NCBI GenBank assembly: GCA_911728435.2 | Contig: OU452214.1 | Coordinates: forward strand, 8,558,105 to 8,622,104 | Reading direction: 5' to 3' | Source: Apoderus coryli | Lineage: Eukaryota; Arthropoda; Insecta; Coleoptera; Attelabidae | Length of the DNA stretch: 64,000 nucleotides | Position numbers and translations under genes: made by a program | Shown: positions 42,285 through 54,172 of the stretch, in pieces | Layout: every line of letters begins with the position of its first letter | Numbering within the stretch: position 1 is the first letter of the stretch | Notes under the pieces: model-generated | Told to the model about the DNA's origin: nothing | Databases searched by the model: none | The model's input: the letters and a program-made list of their open reading frames with translations, nothing else

Positions 42285-43026
42285 TTGATCGCTATACAAA
42301 ATATGTACCATCTTTTCTCCATCTTTACCAGCGACATCCCAAGGACAGACCAGAACACCTTGGCACTCTACGCCGACGACACCGCCCTGATTGCCCGCAG
42401 TCGCAGTGCGGAATTGGTGACAAGATACCTGCAGCGAGCAGCGGACAACTTCACCGAATGGTGCACCAGGTGGAAGACCAAGATTAATGCCGAGAAGAGC
42501 ACCGCGCTCCTCATCAGAAGAAGACAAGTGCGCCCCGACGACTTCGTCAACATCGAGGGTACTGACATACAATGGCAGGACACTGCAAAGTACCTGGGGG
42601 TAACTTTGGACAGATCCCTGTCATGAAGACCGCACATCGAGAAGAGCATCGCGAATGCCAAAGGCATCATTTCGAAGAAGGAGCAAGATGCCCTTGCAGG
42701 TCAAGGTCCATATGGTTAAGGCAGTCGTGCGACCTGCCTTGACCTATGCCAGTTCAGCATGGGGATACGCGGCACCATCGTACCTGAAACGATTGGAGGC
42801 CACGGAGAACAAGGCATGAAGGATGGCAGTGGGTGCACCCTGGTTTGTGTCAAACGCACAGATCCGAAGGGACCTCAAACTCGACGCCCTCAGGGACGTC
42901 ATGCGGTTGAGAGCCCGGGTCTTTGCAATGGCAGAGACCCATGCAAACCCACTGATTCGCGAAGCAGTCAACTACAACGTAGAAGACGGTGCCAGGCGGT
43001 ACCGGAGACCGAGGAGTCAACTGTGA
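42285..43026 (+). pseudogene. Jockey-like LINE fragment, RT C-terminus
   Basis: 42285-42626 gives FTSDIPRTDQNTLALYADDT with the catalytic YADD, then KINAEKSTALLIRRR and KYLGVTLDRSLS, then a stop. The next piece, in shifted frames, gives VVRPALTYASSAWGYAAPSY (about 42725-42785) and, from 42823, MAVGAPWFVSN, IRRDLKLDALRDVMRLRA and HANPLIREAVNY to a stop. This order is that of the RT thumb and C-terminus of Jockey-type LINEs. 5'-truncated, with at least two frame breaks. It starts close to an imperfect (TAA)n run at 42257. Confidence 0.75.
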
Positions 43027-43464
43027 CGAAGGAATCCACAGTACTAGGACACCAATTAATATTGTTTCTTTCAGGTCAGGTATACTCATCTAATTGTATG
43101 TTTCAGAGTGTTTTCTAGACTCCACCAACAGAGGACAACAGCAACAGAAGACAATCAACATCAGAAGACAACAGCAACAAAGGAAAATCAAGCGAGGACA
43201 TGGAAAAGGAAGGGTTCCCGAGCCATACTACAAAGATAAGGCAGAGTTTTAGTTTGGGTTAGAGTCCCACACTACCTAGGGAAGTGGTAAGGAACTCCCT
43301 AGGTGTCATGTCATGTAAAAAAAAAAGAACAGCTTTCGTTCATTTTTAAAATATATATTAATATATGACAATCAAGTTGTGGTTTCTGTTAAAAACCTTT
43401 ACTACACATTGTACAAATATGTTGTTTGTTATTGCTAAAAATTAATAAATGTTTTGCCAAACTA

Positions 43465-45475
43465 CTAGTTTCTCAAAAACATTTCATATTTTTTATGTTT
43501 TAACATATGCAATTTTAAACCTCTACTGTATACAGCTTTATACGAACAACGTTGACATTTATAAAGATTAGAGGTAATTGTGGCCATTAAGGTTTTATTA
43601 ACAGAATGATTATTGGCAATATGACAATCAAGACTCAGTTTAGATGTAAATCCTTTACTACATATTGTACAAACATATGGTTTATTATTGCTATGACTTA
43701 TTAAATGTCTTTTCAAATTACCTTTAACGTAAGTAAAATATGCACAATGTGTACAATTTAATTTCTCAAAATCTTTTGATATTTCTTTATGTTTGTTTAA
43801 CATATGCAATTTTAATTTTGTACTGGACGAACCTTTATACAAGCAACGTTGACATTTATAAAGATTAAACGTAATTGTGGCCATTAAGGTTTTATTGTCA
43901 GAATGATTATTAGCGATATGACAATCAAGAGACTGTTTGCTCATTAATCCTTCACTACACATTGTACAAACATATGGTTTATTATTACTATGAGTTAATA
44001 AATGTTTTTTCAATCTATTTTTAATGTAAGTAAAATATGCACAATGTGCACAATATAGTTTCTCAAAATCTTTTGATATTTCTTTATGTTTTAACATATG
44101 CCTTTTTAAATTTGCACTGAATGCACATTTGTACGAACAACGTTGACATTCATAAAAATTAGACGTAATTGTGGCCATTAAGGTTTTATTATCAGAATGA
44201 TTATTCGCTATATGACAATCAAGATTCACTTTAGATGTAAATCCCTTACTACAGATTGTACAAACATATGGTTTATTATTGCTATGAGTTAATAAATGTG
44301 TTTTCAAATTACGTTTAACGTAAGTAAAATATGCACAATGTGTACAATTTAATTTCTCAAAATCTTTTGATATTTCTTTATGTTTTAACATATGCAATTT
44401 TAAATCTCTACTGGATACACCTTTAAACGAACAACGTTGACATTCATAAATATTAGACGTAATTGTGGCCATTAAGGTCTTATTATCAGAATGATGATTC
44501 GCTATATGATAATCAAGATTCTGTTTAGATGTAAATCCTTTACTACATATTGTACAAACAAATGGTTTATTATTGCTATGAGTTAATAAATGCTTTTTCA
44601 AATTTCTTTTAATGTAAGTAAAATATGCACAATGTGTACAATCTAGTTTCTCCAAATCTTTTGATATTTCGTTATGTTTTAACATATGCAATTTTAAATT
44701 TTTACTGATTGCACTTTTGTACGAACAACGTTGACATTCATAAATATTAGACGTAATTGTGGCCATTAAGGCTTTATTAACAGAATGATCATTAGCTATG
44801 TGACCATCCAAAATTCGTTTGCATGAAAATTCTTTACTACACATTGTACAAACAAATGGTTTATTATTGATATGAGTTAATAAATGTCTTTTCAAATTAT
44901 CTTTAACGTAAGTAAAATATGCACAATGTGTACAATATAGTTTCTCAATTTTTTTTGATATTTTTTTATGTTTTAACATATGCAATTTTAAATCTCTACT
45001 GGATAGACCTTTAAACGAACAACGTTGACATTCATAAAGATTAGACGTAATTGTGGCCATTAAGGTTTTATTATCAGAATGATCATTCGCTATATGACAA
45101 TCAAGGGTCCGTTTCTTTGTAAATCCTTTATTACACATTGTACAAACATGTAATTTTCCATTTCTATCAGTTACTACATGTTTTATCATGTGCCGATTTG
45201 AGGCCACCTGAATTCTACTTGTTTTTACTTCACTCGCGTGTTTATGTTTTTGCAATAAATGGGTATTTAAACTATTTTCATGAGAAAATGTTTTTTCGCA
45301 AATTTCGCACCAAATTCTTTTACAATTTACCCGTCTATGGCTTTTGTACTTATTCTCACAAATTGTATTAAATTTACATTGATTGCAGTAAAACCATTTT
45401 GTATTTGTTTTCATTGATGTCTCGTTGCACTCTTTGGAATTGTTTGCAGTCACCATCTTTTGCGAGATCAGAGTC
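43465..45475 (-). CDS. C2H2 zinc-finger protein, exon with 17 repeated fingers
   Basis: Minus-strand exon starting after tatag at 45475. Four N-terminal fingers or finger-like pairs (for example WCEICEKTFSHENSLNTHLLQKH) precede a tandem array of a 98-residue unit, repeated five times plus two thirds. Each unit has three fingers: CTxCSKGFxSKxxLDxHIAN, CQRCSYKxxxSxxLKLHMLK and CTHCAYFTYxKxNLKxHLLT. Some fingers are altered (CSEGLMS, LNKHKEI). The exon ends KYEMFLRN and a stop. The phase joins exactly to the upstream exon at 51259-51935 (AG|G). Likely a nuclear DNA-binding protein; the target is unknown. The M at 45540 lies in the intron, so it is not the start. Confidence 0.85.
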
Positions 45476-46430
45476 CTATAAAAATAAACAATAATAAGTA
45501 AATAGGTACGATAAGAGGTGACGGAGAGGATCAACATCATGTGACAATAGGGGCCCGCTTTCTAATTTGGATCCATGACGCTGCAAATTTGATCGAATAT
45601 GTGAAAAATATAATTTCTAACATACTATTTACGATGGATAAAAACCTCGATAACATAGAACTCAAAACTCTCCTTCCTGGATCTACCCAGAGCCAGAACA
45701 AAGGAATAACTTAAACATCTTGACAGTAGCCCATTATGTAATAATTTAATTAAAAGTTGCATTAACGGGAAGCGAATGCATAAACCACTACTGTAAATAT
45801 TAATTTATATAGTTTTGTTTTAAATGGATAAACTTCATATATACTTATTTTATATTTTAAATTGGCAATATAAATATTTAACAAAAATATGTAATTTTTA
45901 CGTAAATTGCAACTCATAAACAAATATTTTTACAAAACATTTTTATGTGAAAATTAGAATTTCTTCAACGATTGTAAGATATGGATTATAGTCATACAGA
46001 TTTATGCTGTAAGGACATTGACTTGAAGTCAACGTTGAGATCATGCGATAAAAGTGTCGATTGACATAAACTTTCAGATTTGGAATGCTGTAAACTTTTC
46101 AAATCAATAATTGAAATTTCAAGAAATTGAAAAAAGTCAATATTTTCAACGTTAACTAAAAACCTGCACTTGATTTCATTATGAGAAACAAATCACAAAT
46201 CATTTGGTTTTTCTTTCGCGGCTTGTTTTTTTTTTTTTGTTTTTTAGCTTGTTTGGGATCATTTAATATATTTTTATTGAAGTTGTATAGGTATTTGTGT
46301 TACATATGGATTTAATTTTGTTTATAGAATTGCTGTAAAATGAAAATCAGAGGCACGTAGGGTAGTAAATTGAAAATAGGTACCTATCTAAACTTACCGA
46401 GTGATTCGTATTTTAATTATGTGTCTACAC
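45476..46430. other. Intron sequence of the zinc-finger gene
   Basis: Start of the 5.8-kb intron (45476-51258). AT-rich, no recognisable element before the foldback copy at 46430. Confidence 0.5.
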
Positions 46431-46467
46431 AATAAAACTCAGTCACATCCACCAAATTGTTTAATTA

Positions 46468-46517
46468 AAATTATAGACATGTTTCGACCTTAGCTAAGGT
46501 CATCATCAGTATAACTT
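46468..46517 (-). ncRNA. Hammerhead-like motif, intact (left arm)
   Basis: Minus-strand copy of the motif at 46821-46870, identical in core: 8-pair stem I, CUGAUGA, extra U, 16-base perfect stem II, GAAAC, AUGUC. Confidence 0.62.
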
Positions 46518-46820
46518 ACTGGAAAGGAACACACTACAAAATTATGAACATTATTTAAAATTGATACGTTACATAGTAGCTAATGCCTTAGGCATAGCAA
46601 AAATTTTTCTTTTTCTTTTATTCATCGGTCAAGTATAATTTTTTTTTAAATATTGGTAAGGAAGATAATTGAGTGCTTATAATATTTAAAAAAAAAAATT
46701 ATACTTGACCGTATGAATAAAAGAAAAAGAAAAATTGTTGCTATGCCTACGGCATTAGCTACTATGTAACGTATGAATTTTAAATAATGTTCATAATTTT
46801 GTGGTGTGTTCCTTTCCACT

Positions 46821-46870
46821 AAGTTATACTGATGATGACCTTAGCTAAGGTCGAAACATGTCTATAATTT
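46821..46870 (+). ncRNA. Hammerhead-like motif, intact (right arm)
   Basis: Stem I AAGUUAUA (46821-46828) with UAUAAUUU (46863-46870), one G-U pair; CUGAUGA 46829-46835; extra U 46836; stem II GACCUUAG/CUAAGGUC (46837-46852), fully self-complementary; GAAA 46853-46856; CAUG then U46861 and C46862. The predicted cut is after C46862. Stem III is at most two pairs in one molecule, but ACAUGU is self-complementary, so dimers could form. This is the best candidate in the window. Confidence 0.65.
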
Positions 46871-46921
46871 TAATTAAACAATTTGGTGGATGTGACTGAG
46901 TTTTATTCCAAAATAAAATAT

Positions 46922-47938
46922 TAGACCACATTGGCGTTCGAAAATAGTGTAAAATGGGGGTAAAAAATATTTAAAAAAAACGTACTTCTTAAACATAGCA
47001 GAAATATTAACTAGTTATTTATAGCTTGGATAGAATATAACCTATAAAATGTGTCATAAATAACTTACTTTCATAGGCGTTCGTAAATAGTGCAAAAGGG
47101 GTCAAAACAAAAAATATATATTTTCTAAACTTATTCGAAATATGGAATAACTTTTCATAGTTGTGATACAATATAAGCTAAAAAATATTCCATAAAATAA
47201 TTGGTTCACAAAGGCGTTCGAAAATAGTCTAAAAAAGGGTAAAAAACGAAAAAAAAAATGTTCCCCAAATATACCAAAAAAATTCACTAATAGCTTTGAT
47301 ATAAGATAACTTACAAAATGCAGCATAAAATTTTTATTTACATAGGCGTTCATAAATAGTAGAAAAGGGGGTAAAATAAAAAAAATATTTTAAATGTAAA
47401 AATTTTTATATTTAACTAGTTGAATTGGTGTTAAAAATACACGACAAAAATTAATGTACCATAGGCGTCCATGAAAATTTTATAAAAGGGCCAGAAAAAA
47501 TTTGTAACCGTGATAACTCAAAAACCACTTAACGGATTTTAACCAGATTTGGTACGAAAATACTACAGAATACCTATAAAAGGTATAATTAAATAGAACC
47601 TAAAATATTTAACCTAAACAATTTGACCACATTGACATTCAAAAAAAAGTGTAAAATGGGGTAAAAAGATTAGAAAAAAACGCATTTCTTAAACCATAGC
47701 AGAAATATTGACTAGTTATTTATAGCTTTGATAGAATATAACGGATAAGATGTGTTATAAATAACTTGTTTTCATAGGCGTTCGTAAATACTGTAAAAGG
47801 GGTCAAAATAAAAAAACATATACTTCCTAAACTTATTCGAAATACGGAATAATTTTTCATAGTTGTGATAGAATATAACCTAAAAAATGTTACATAAATG
47901 AACTGGTTCACACAGGCGTTCGAACATAGTGTAAATAA
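46922..47938 (+). repeat. Diverged tandem array, plus orientation
   Basis: Units of about 118-169 bp, most 132-146, marked by ggcgttcgaaaatagtg at 46932, 47078, 47212, 47344, 47462 (variant), 47631 (variant), 47777 and 47915. Within a unit: gggg-rich word, A-rich run, tagctttgatagaatataac, then the next mark. It is part of a dispersed family also at 48200-50060 (inverted) and 63640-64000. Confidence 0.8.
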
Positions 47939-48340
47939 ACTGTTGCCCTCGAGGCACGAATAGCTCTCCATATTTAAGTGTAAAAGTAATAATTTTGTGA
48001 CCTTTTTGTCATTTATATAAATTTCATAAATTTTTGTTTTATTTTTGACATCAGCTATTTTTTTGAAGTATCGGGTTTTGTTCATTTTTCCTCTTTTTGG
48101 ATGCAATATTTATACGTACATATTTTAATTTCAGATCTTCTAGGCCAAGTTCTTGTACGCAAAATAATTGTTTTTTTTTAGTTTTATTATAAAATTTATT
48201 TTGCCCCCTTTTCTACTATTTACGAACCCCTATGTAAACAAAATTGTTATGCTGTATGTTGTAGGTTATCTTATATCAAAGCTATATATAAGTAGCCAAT
48301 TTTTTTGTTATATTTGGAAAAACATTTTTTTTCGTTTTTG
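47939..48340 (+). repeat. Left arm of large inverted repeat around the array
   Basis: It starts ctgttgccctcgaggc and includes gatcttctaggccaagttct; the inverted partner is 50395-50765. The two arms enclose 2 kb of array and tail. Confidence 0.75.
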
Positions 48341-50060
48341 ACCCTTTTTCGAACTCCTGTGTGAACCAGTTCATTTATGTAACATTTTTTAGGTTATATT
48401 CTATCACAACTACGAAAAATTATTCCGTATTGCGAATAAGTTTAGGAAGTAGGTATATATGTTTTTATTTTGACCCCTTTTACACTATTTACGAACGCCT
48501 ATGAAAACAAGTTATTTATAACACATCTTTTAGGTTATATTCTATCAAAGCTATAAATAACTAGTCAATATTTCTGCTATGTTTAAGAAATACATTTTTT
48601 CTAGACTTTTTACCCCATTTTACACTTTTTTCGCATGTCAATGTGGTCTAATTGTTTAGGTTAAATATTTTAGGTTATATTTAATTAAACGCAGAAAAAA
48701 TTATTCAATATTTCGGATAAGTTTAAGAACTATGATTTTTTAAATTTTTGACCCCTCTTTTAAACCCCTTGCCTACGCTCAATGTTAATCACCACCTATA
48801 AATATCCTGTAGTATTTTCGTACCAAAAGTGGTTTTTGAGTTGTCACGGATACAAATTTTTCCTGACCTTTTTATAGAATTTTCACGGACGCCTATGGTA
48901 CATTAATTTTTGTCGTGTATTTTCAACACCAATTCAACTAGTTAATTATAAAAAAAATTTACAGTTAATTTTTTTTTATTTTACCCCTTTTTCTACTATT
49001 TACGAACGCCTATGTAAATAAAAATTTTATGCTGCATTTTTTAGGTTATATCAAAGCTATATATAATTAGCCAATTTTTCTGGTATATTTGGGAAACATT
49101 TTTTTTTTTCGTTTTTCACCCTTTTTTAGACTATTTTCGAACCCCTGTGTGAACCAATTCATTTATGTAACATTTTTTCGGTTATATTCTATCACAACTA
49201 TGAAGAATTATTCAATATTTCGGATAAGTTTAAGAACTATGGTTTTTTAAATTTTTGAACCCTCTTTTAAACCCCTTGCGTACGCTCAATGTTAATCACC
49301 ACCTATAAATATCTTGTAGTATTTTCGTACCAAATGTGGTTAAAATCCGTTTAGTGGTTTTTGAGTTATCACGGATTCAAATTTTTCTGACCCTTTTATA
49401 GAATTTTCACGGACGCCTATGGTATATTAATTTTTGTCGTGTATTTTTAACACCAATTCAACTAGTTAAATATAAAAAATTTTACATTTTAATTTTTTTT
49501 TATTTTACCCCTTTCTCTACTATTTACGAACGCCTATGTAAATAAAAATTTTATGCTGCATTTTTTAGGTTATCTTATATCAAAGCTATATATAATTAGC
49601 CAATTTTTCTGGTATATTTGGAAAACATTTTTTTTTTCGTTTTTGACCCTTTTTTTAGACTATTTTCGAACGCCTGTGTGGACCAATTCTTTTATGTAAC
49701 ATTTTTTAGGTTATATTCTATCACAACTATAAAAAATTATTCCATATTTCGAATAAGTTTAGGAAATATATATTTTTTATGTTTTGACCCCTTTTCCACT
49801 ATTTACGAACGCCTATGAAAGTAAGTTATTTATGACACATTTTATAGGTTATATTCTATTAAAGCTATGAATAATTAGTTAATATTTCTTCTATGTTTAA
49901 GAAGTACGTTTTTTTCAAATATTTTTTACCCCATTTTACACTATTTTCGAACGCCAATGTGGTCTAATATTTTATGTTAAATATTTTAGGTTATATTCAA
50001 TTAAATGCGTAAAAAATTATGCAGTATTTCCGATAAGTTTTTAATTTTTGAACTCTCTTT
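48200..50060 (-). repeat. Diverged tandem array, minus orientation
   Basis: Same units as 46922-47938 in reverse complement (marks such as cactatttacgaacgcctat at about 48490, 48996, 49528 and 49797). Longer variants contain caccacctataaatatc and a caccaattcaactagtta segment. About fourteen units. Confidence 0.8.
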
Positions 50061-50164
50061 TAAACCCCTTGCCTACGCTCAATGTTTCCCAAAATCTAAT
50101 CAGCTCCTTGCCATGTCCAATAGTATTTTTGTACCAAATTTGGTTAAAATCTGTTAAGCGATTT

Positions 50165-50262
50165 TTGCGTTTTCGTGCATACAGACAGACAGATAGACAG
50201 ACAGACAGACAGACAGACATACATACATACAGACAGACTGACAGACAGACAGACAGACATTT
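50165..50262. repeat. CAGA/CATA microsatellite near the array end
   Basis: Imperfect (cagacaga)n with catacata. The segment before it (ttggttaaaatctgttaagc) and the following terminal part recur inverted at 63250-63480, including the microsatellite as tgtctgtctgtctg. It is thus a fixed part of the element family. Confidence 0.85.
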
Positions 50263-50394
50263 TTTTAAAACTACTTATTTATGTATAAAATGACCAGAAA
50301 CAAGTATTTCCGGTGAAATTAAAAAAAAAAATTTTTTCATGAAACTAATAGTCTCCATATATACATATATTACATAATATGATATGGAGAGCGA

Positions 50395-50765
50395 AAAAGG
50401 GTCGAAAACAAAAAAAAAATCCCAAATATAACAGAAAAATTGGCTAATTATATATAGCTTTGATATACGATAACCTACAACATCGTCAATAGAAGAAAAG
50501 GGGGCAAAATAAATTTTATAATAAAATTAAAAACATCATTTTTTTTTGCGTACAAGAACTTGGCCTAGAAGATCTGAAATATAAAATATGTACGTATAAA
50601 TAGTGCCTCCAAAGAGAAGAAAAAGGAACAAACCCGATACTAATAGCTGATGTCTAAAACAAAAAAATATATATATAAATTTTAGATAAATGACAAAAAG
50701 GTCAGAAAATTATTACTTTTACACTTAAATGTGAAGAGCTATTCGCGCCTCGAGGGCAACAGGAT
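50395..50765 (-). repeat. Right arm of large inverted repeat around the array
   Basis: Reverse complement of 47940-48340, ending gcctcgagggcaacag. Confidence 0.75.
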
Positions 50766-51258
50766 ATTTGTATTAATTTTGCTAATAAATAAATAAAAAA
50801 ATGTTTATATTATAAAATCAATATTATATACAGAATTTATAACGACAATGGTAATAATGTTCGTAGGGAAAACCGGAAACCCCGTGAAATAATTGCTGAT
50901 CATTGTTACGAATAGTTAATTATTTTAATGTATTATTATTTATATCACTTTGTATTTTTTATATCGTTTTAATCATAGCCAACTTAATAATGATGTTTCT
51001 TCGTTGGAAGATTTAATGCGACTTATTATTATTTACAATGCAGTTTTATATTATTGAAATAAAGGTAATGCAATTTGAGTAAGCATAATTCTTATGATAA
51101 GGTGTCTATACATAATAACCAATATGAGAAACAAAGCTCTAAAAGAAGTGCATATTATAATTATAAATATTATATAGGGGTAACATGTATATTTATTGTC
51201 ATCCAGAAAGAAAAATTAATATCAAAATCTAAATTGTTATTCAATAAAAAATGTTTAC
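50766..51258. other. Remaining intron sequence before the zinc-finger gene's upstream exon
   Basis: AT-rich. A frame on the plus strand (51075-51389) overlaps the exon and has no motif. The donor on the minus strand is at 51258-51253 (gtaaac). Confidence 0.5.
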
Positions 51259-51935
51259 CTTTTACGTTTTTTGCCATCATAAATAACATCAACACTATGA
51301 TTTTGTTCCAATTCCATACACTTTCGCCGTCTTTTGGGCACATTCAAATCGAGATTGACATCACTGGACGCACATCGTTTAGCATTTAAGGCAATGGTTT
51401 TAATGTTACTAACATTATTGTTAACTTGGCGAAAATCTAAACGTTCTAATTTAACATATAACTGTTTTGAAGAACACCTTAATTCAATATCTTGAATATA
51501 AGGTATTACACTCTTTTTGTTATCAATATCACTCATATCTTCTACAATTTTATGACCATAATTCATTTCTAAGTTATTGTGTTGAATGTAAGAATTTGTA
51601 TTACTTATATGATCTATTGTTGGGTTTATCATCACCAATTTGTGATCCTCAATATCAATCTTAAGCTCCTCATTCCAATTATCATCAGGATATGTTACTT
51701 CATTGGTTTCTAAGTCATCTGTGATAATAATATCGTTGGTTTGAAGTCTTGGAGGTTCATGTTAAATTAGTATGTTTTTACATTCAATATTATTGCTATT
51801 TTTATTACTAATGTTATCACTATATTTAGTAGTTACATTTTTGGATATTGTATCATAACTTGTGGTTGAATCTTCAAATATTTCTTGAAAATCATCACCA
51901 ATGTCGTTAAGAATTAATTCTCCTGCCGCCAACAT
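51259..51935 (-). CDS. Upstream exon of the zinc-finger gene, with an in-frame stop
   Basis: Minus strand. ATG at 51935 (MLAAGELILNDIGDDFQEIF), acidic and polar, then TAA at 51762-51764, then the same frame continues HEPPRLQTNDIIITDDLETN to PKRRRKCMELEQNHSVDV and KKRKR|gtaaac. The reading frame on both sides of the stop is the same and passes exactly into the finger exon at 45475 with phase AG|G. So either a nonsense mutation has made the gene defective, or the TAA is a sequence error. A start downstream of it (for example M at 51638) could still give a protein. The 5' end of the gene is not defined. Confidence 0.65.
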
Positions 51936-52239
51936 CGTATTGATTCGTTGTTCTATCAATTTAAAAATAAACAATTGGAAAGTTAATATTTCAAGACAGA
52001 CTGAACGTTTTGGTAAATAAATGTTTATATTGCTTTATACACAAAACATCCCATGTTTGTGTACAAAGTTTAATTATTTTTAAATTTCTTGGTTAGAGAG
52101 AGGCCACTTTATCTGGGGCCACGCTTCCTTTTTCTGTGGTATTAAGGTATCAGTAGGCCCGTTGACATATATATATATATATAATAGGTTCGTTCCAACC
52201 GGCAGTAAGATTAAAGATTCCGTAATATTATCTGAACAT
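51936..52239. other. Upstream region of the zinc-finger gene
   Basis: AT-rich, with an (AT)n run at 52168-52182. No clear promoter. Confidence 0.4.
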
Positions 52240-52720
52240 TTATTTATGCTGTTGCACTTATACTTCCTGTAGATTATATAAATAATTATTTTGAATTTTT
52301 ATTTAATAATAGTTATGTGTTACTAATTACTTACTTATAAATCATTAAAAAACCATTTATTAATAAAGAAACGCAATAAAATTAATAACACCAAAGCACT
52401 CGCGCAATTCCGAATTACTCGCAATGGGTAATTCCCCGAATATATGTGTAAAGTAAAGATTATGAAATTAACTAGATGCGATTATAGGAAGCAATGTTGA
52501 AGCTAAATGATTTGGAATATCTAATACAGTATAAACAATTTATAGTTTTTGATTTTGACAAGATTTTTTTTTATTTTTAATTGAATTTCAAAGTAATAAA
52601 AAAGTAATTGAATCCATAAAAAGTAATAGATTTTATCAAATTAGACAAATGTCGTAATAGGGTAATAGATGATAGAAATAGTAATAGATTTGTTACAATT
52701 ATTGCAATAACAACACAGCC
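52240..52720. repeat. Left arm of a long inverted repeat
   Basis: The reverse complement matches 56180-56412 followed by 59390-59600: for example gtaattgaatccataaaaag at about 52600 against 56250, and gggtaattccccgaatatat at about 52425 against 59410-59440. Not coding. Probably the arm of a foldback element of about 4 kb or two inverted copies of one element. A third partial copy is near 60440-60560. Confidence 0.75.
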
Positions 52721-53969
52721 TGATTGGTCTAACAACATGGCTCCCCCACTGTTCCAACAAGATTACCACACATTTACTATAAGCACAAATTTATGAATCA
52801 ACGACATGAAATCGCTAACGCTGTCTGGTGTTAGTTGCTAGATACTAATCAAGCGTTGATAGACTATGTTTATAAAACAAAAATTAATGTGATTAATTTG
52901 TTTAAAATTCAGGATTAAATCATTCCTATTACAATATGTTCGCATTTCCTGCAAACATTTGTCTCCCTGTGCATTCAGTTTTTGGATATTATAAATCGAT
53001 AGTACCGTGAAAGGTGCCGACACGTTTTGTAGCTTTTCCGGGTAATACTAAGGGTCTAATGACAGTGCTATTCCCCTCATCCTACTCTAATGTTTAATAT
53101 ATTATGAATTTTAAAATTTGCACTGGATACTGGATAAATTTTTATACGAACATCGTTTAAATTCATAGATATAAGGTTTTATTATTATTCGCTGTCACAA
53201 TGAAGAAGCTGTTTCCACGTAAATCGTTTACTACACATGCACAATATTTGCAATTGGTTATTGCTAATTATTTATTTATTTAAAGATACAAACACCACTA
53301 CATAATGATAATTACCTACATGTAGACTTGGAACTTACAAACTACAAAAAACAAGTCCTTCATGTTTTAACATAATTATTTTGTTACTTATCTTTAAAAT
53401 GTTATCTAATGGCGATATATAACTAGGCCTAACACAAAATATACCCTGTCGACCAATCCTTAGACCCATTTTAGGACAATCAATTTTATTTCATTGACAA
53501 TCTCACATTTCATATATTTAATGCCATTAACAATAAAATAAATTAAAATCACATATTGTATTTTCCTTCACAACCACAATTTCATTATACATTAAAGATT
53601 TTTAATAAGTTATTGTAACTGGTGATTTATAAACTTTTCATTTGCGTTCTGCGCTGCCGTCCACCGTTCGATTTCACCATACGTAAGTTGCGTACTTTTA
53701 TTAGAGAGTTCTTTTGCCGCCTATTCCGGCATTACCGGAACATTATCTGTCAAAATTGTTCACGCTAACGCTATTTCGGTTACCGTATTCCGTTATGTAG
53801 CGAGCGTTACCGTATATTTTACCGTAACTCTATTTAGTGTCAAAACTGTCAAAACCGACAAAAGTGTGTAAATTTCATAACCCCAAACAACAAATTGTGA
53901 TATGAATAGAATTAAATTACATATTATAAGTTTAAAACTGCCGAAAAAATACAGGAAAATAAAAAACGT
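52721..53969. other. Gene-free stretch
   Basis: No gene. Around 53100-53220 are short decayed words that resemble the zinc-finger gene's repeat (for example atacgaacatcgtttaaattcat compared on the minus strand). The region 53640-53880 is less AT-rich and could be the promoter of the Myb/SANT-like remnant. Confidence 0.4.
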
Positions 53970-54172
53970 ATGCGTTTCAATGTAGAAGACGACTTAATTT
54001 TATTGAGAGAAGTTGTGTCAACTGTCAACCAACCCCTACGAGGATACATCCAGATGGATAGTTATTCAAACAAACGTATCTGAGAAATGCAGAAAATTTT
54101 TTACTATAAGAGCAGTAAAGGAGCGTATAGATTTAATTCTGAAAAAATTTGTTATTAGAGATCAAAAAATAT
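53970..54172 (+). pseudogene. Myb/SANT-like DNA-binding domain fragment
   Basis: It starts MRFNVEDDLILLREVVSTVN. After a change of frame near 54035, RWIVIQTNVSEKCRKFFTIR follows, then AVKERIDLILKKFVIRDQK. This order (EDDL-LLREV, W-xI, RAVKERxxLLLKKF) is typical of the Myb/SANT-like proteins found as partners of Harbinger-type transposases and as insect genes. Only the domain remains. Confidence 0.5.

Larger units (their letters stand above)
46430..46915. mobile_element. Foldback element with two perfect hammerhead-like arms
   Basis: The arms 46430-46645 and 46690-46912 are inverted copies, well conserved (aataaaactcagtcacatcc and its complement at the ends, ctaaggtcatcatcagtata inside). The centre is a short A/T run. 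It has no coding sequence. Both arms carry the motif intact. The right end abuts the first unit of the array (46922). No target duplication was established. Confidence 0.8.

Noticed and set aside
45476..45540. Upstream M at 45540 as start of the finger protein
   Set aside because: A good acceptor (tatag at 45480-45476) and in-phase upstream exon show that this part is intron.
50165..50262. CAGA-rich run as a possible CRISPR-like or telomeric repeat
   Set aside because: Simple microsatellite with no spacers, and not the TTAGG insect telomere unit.
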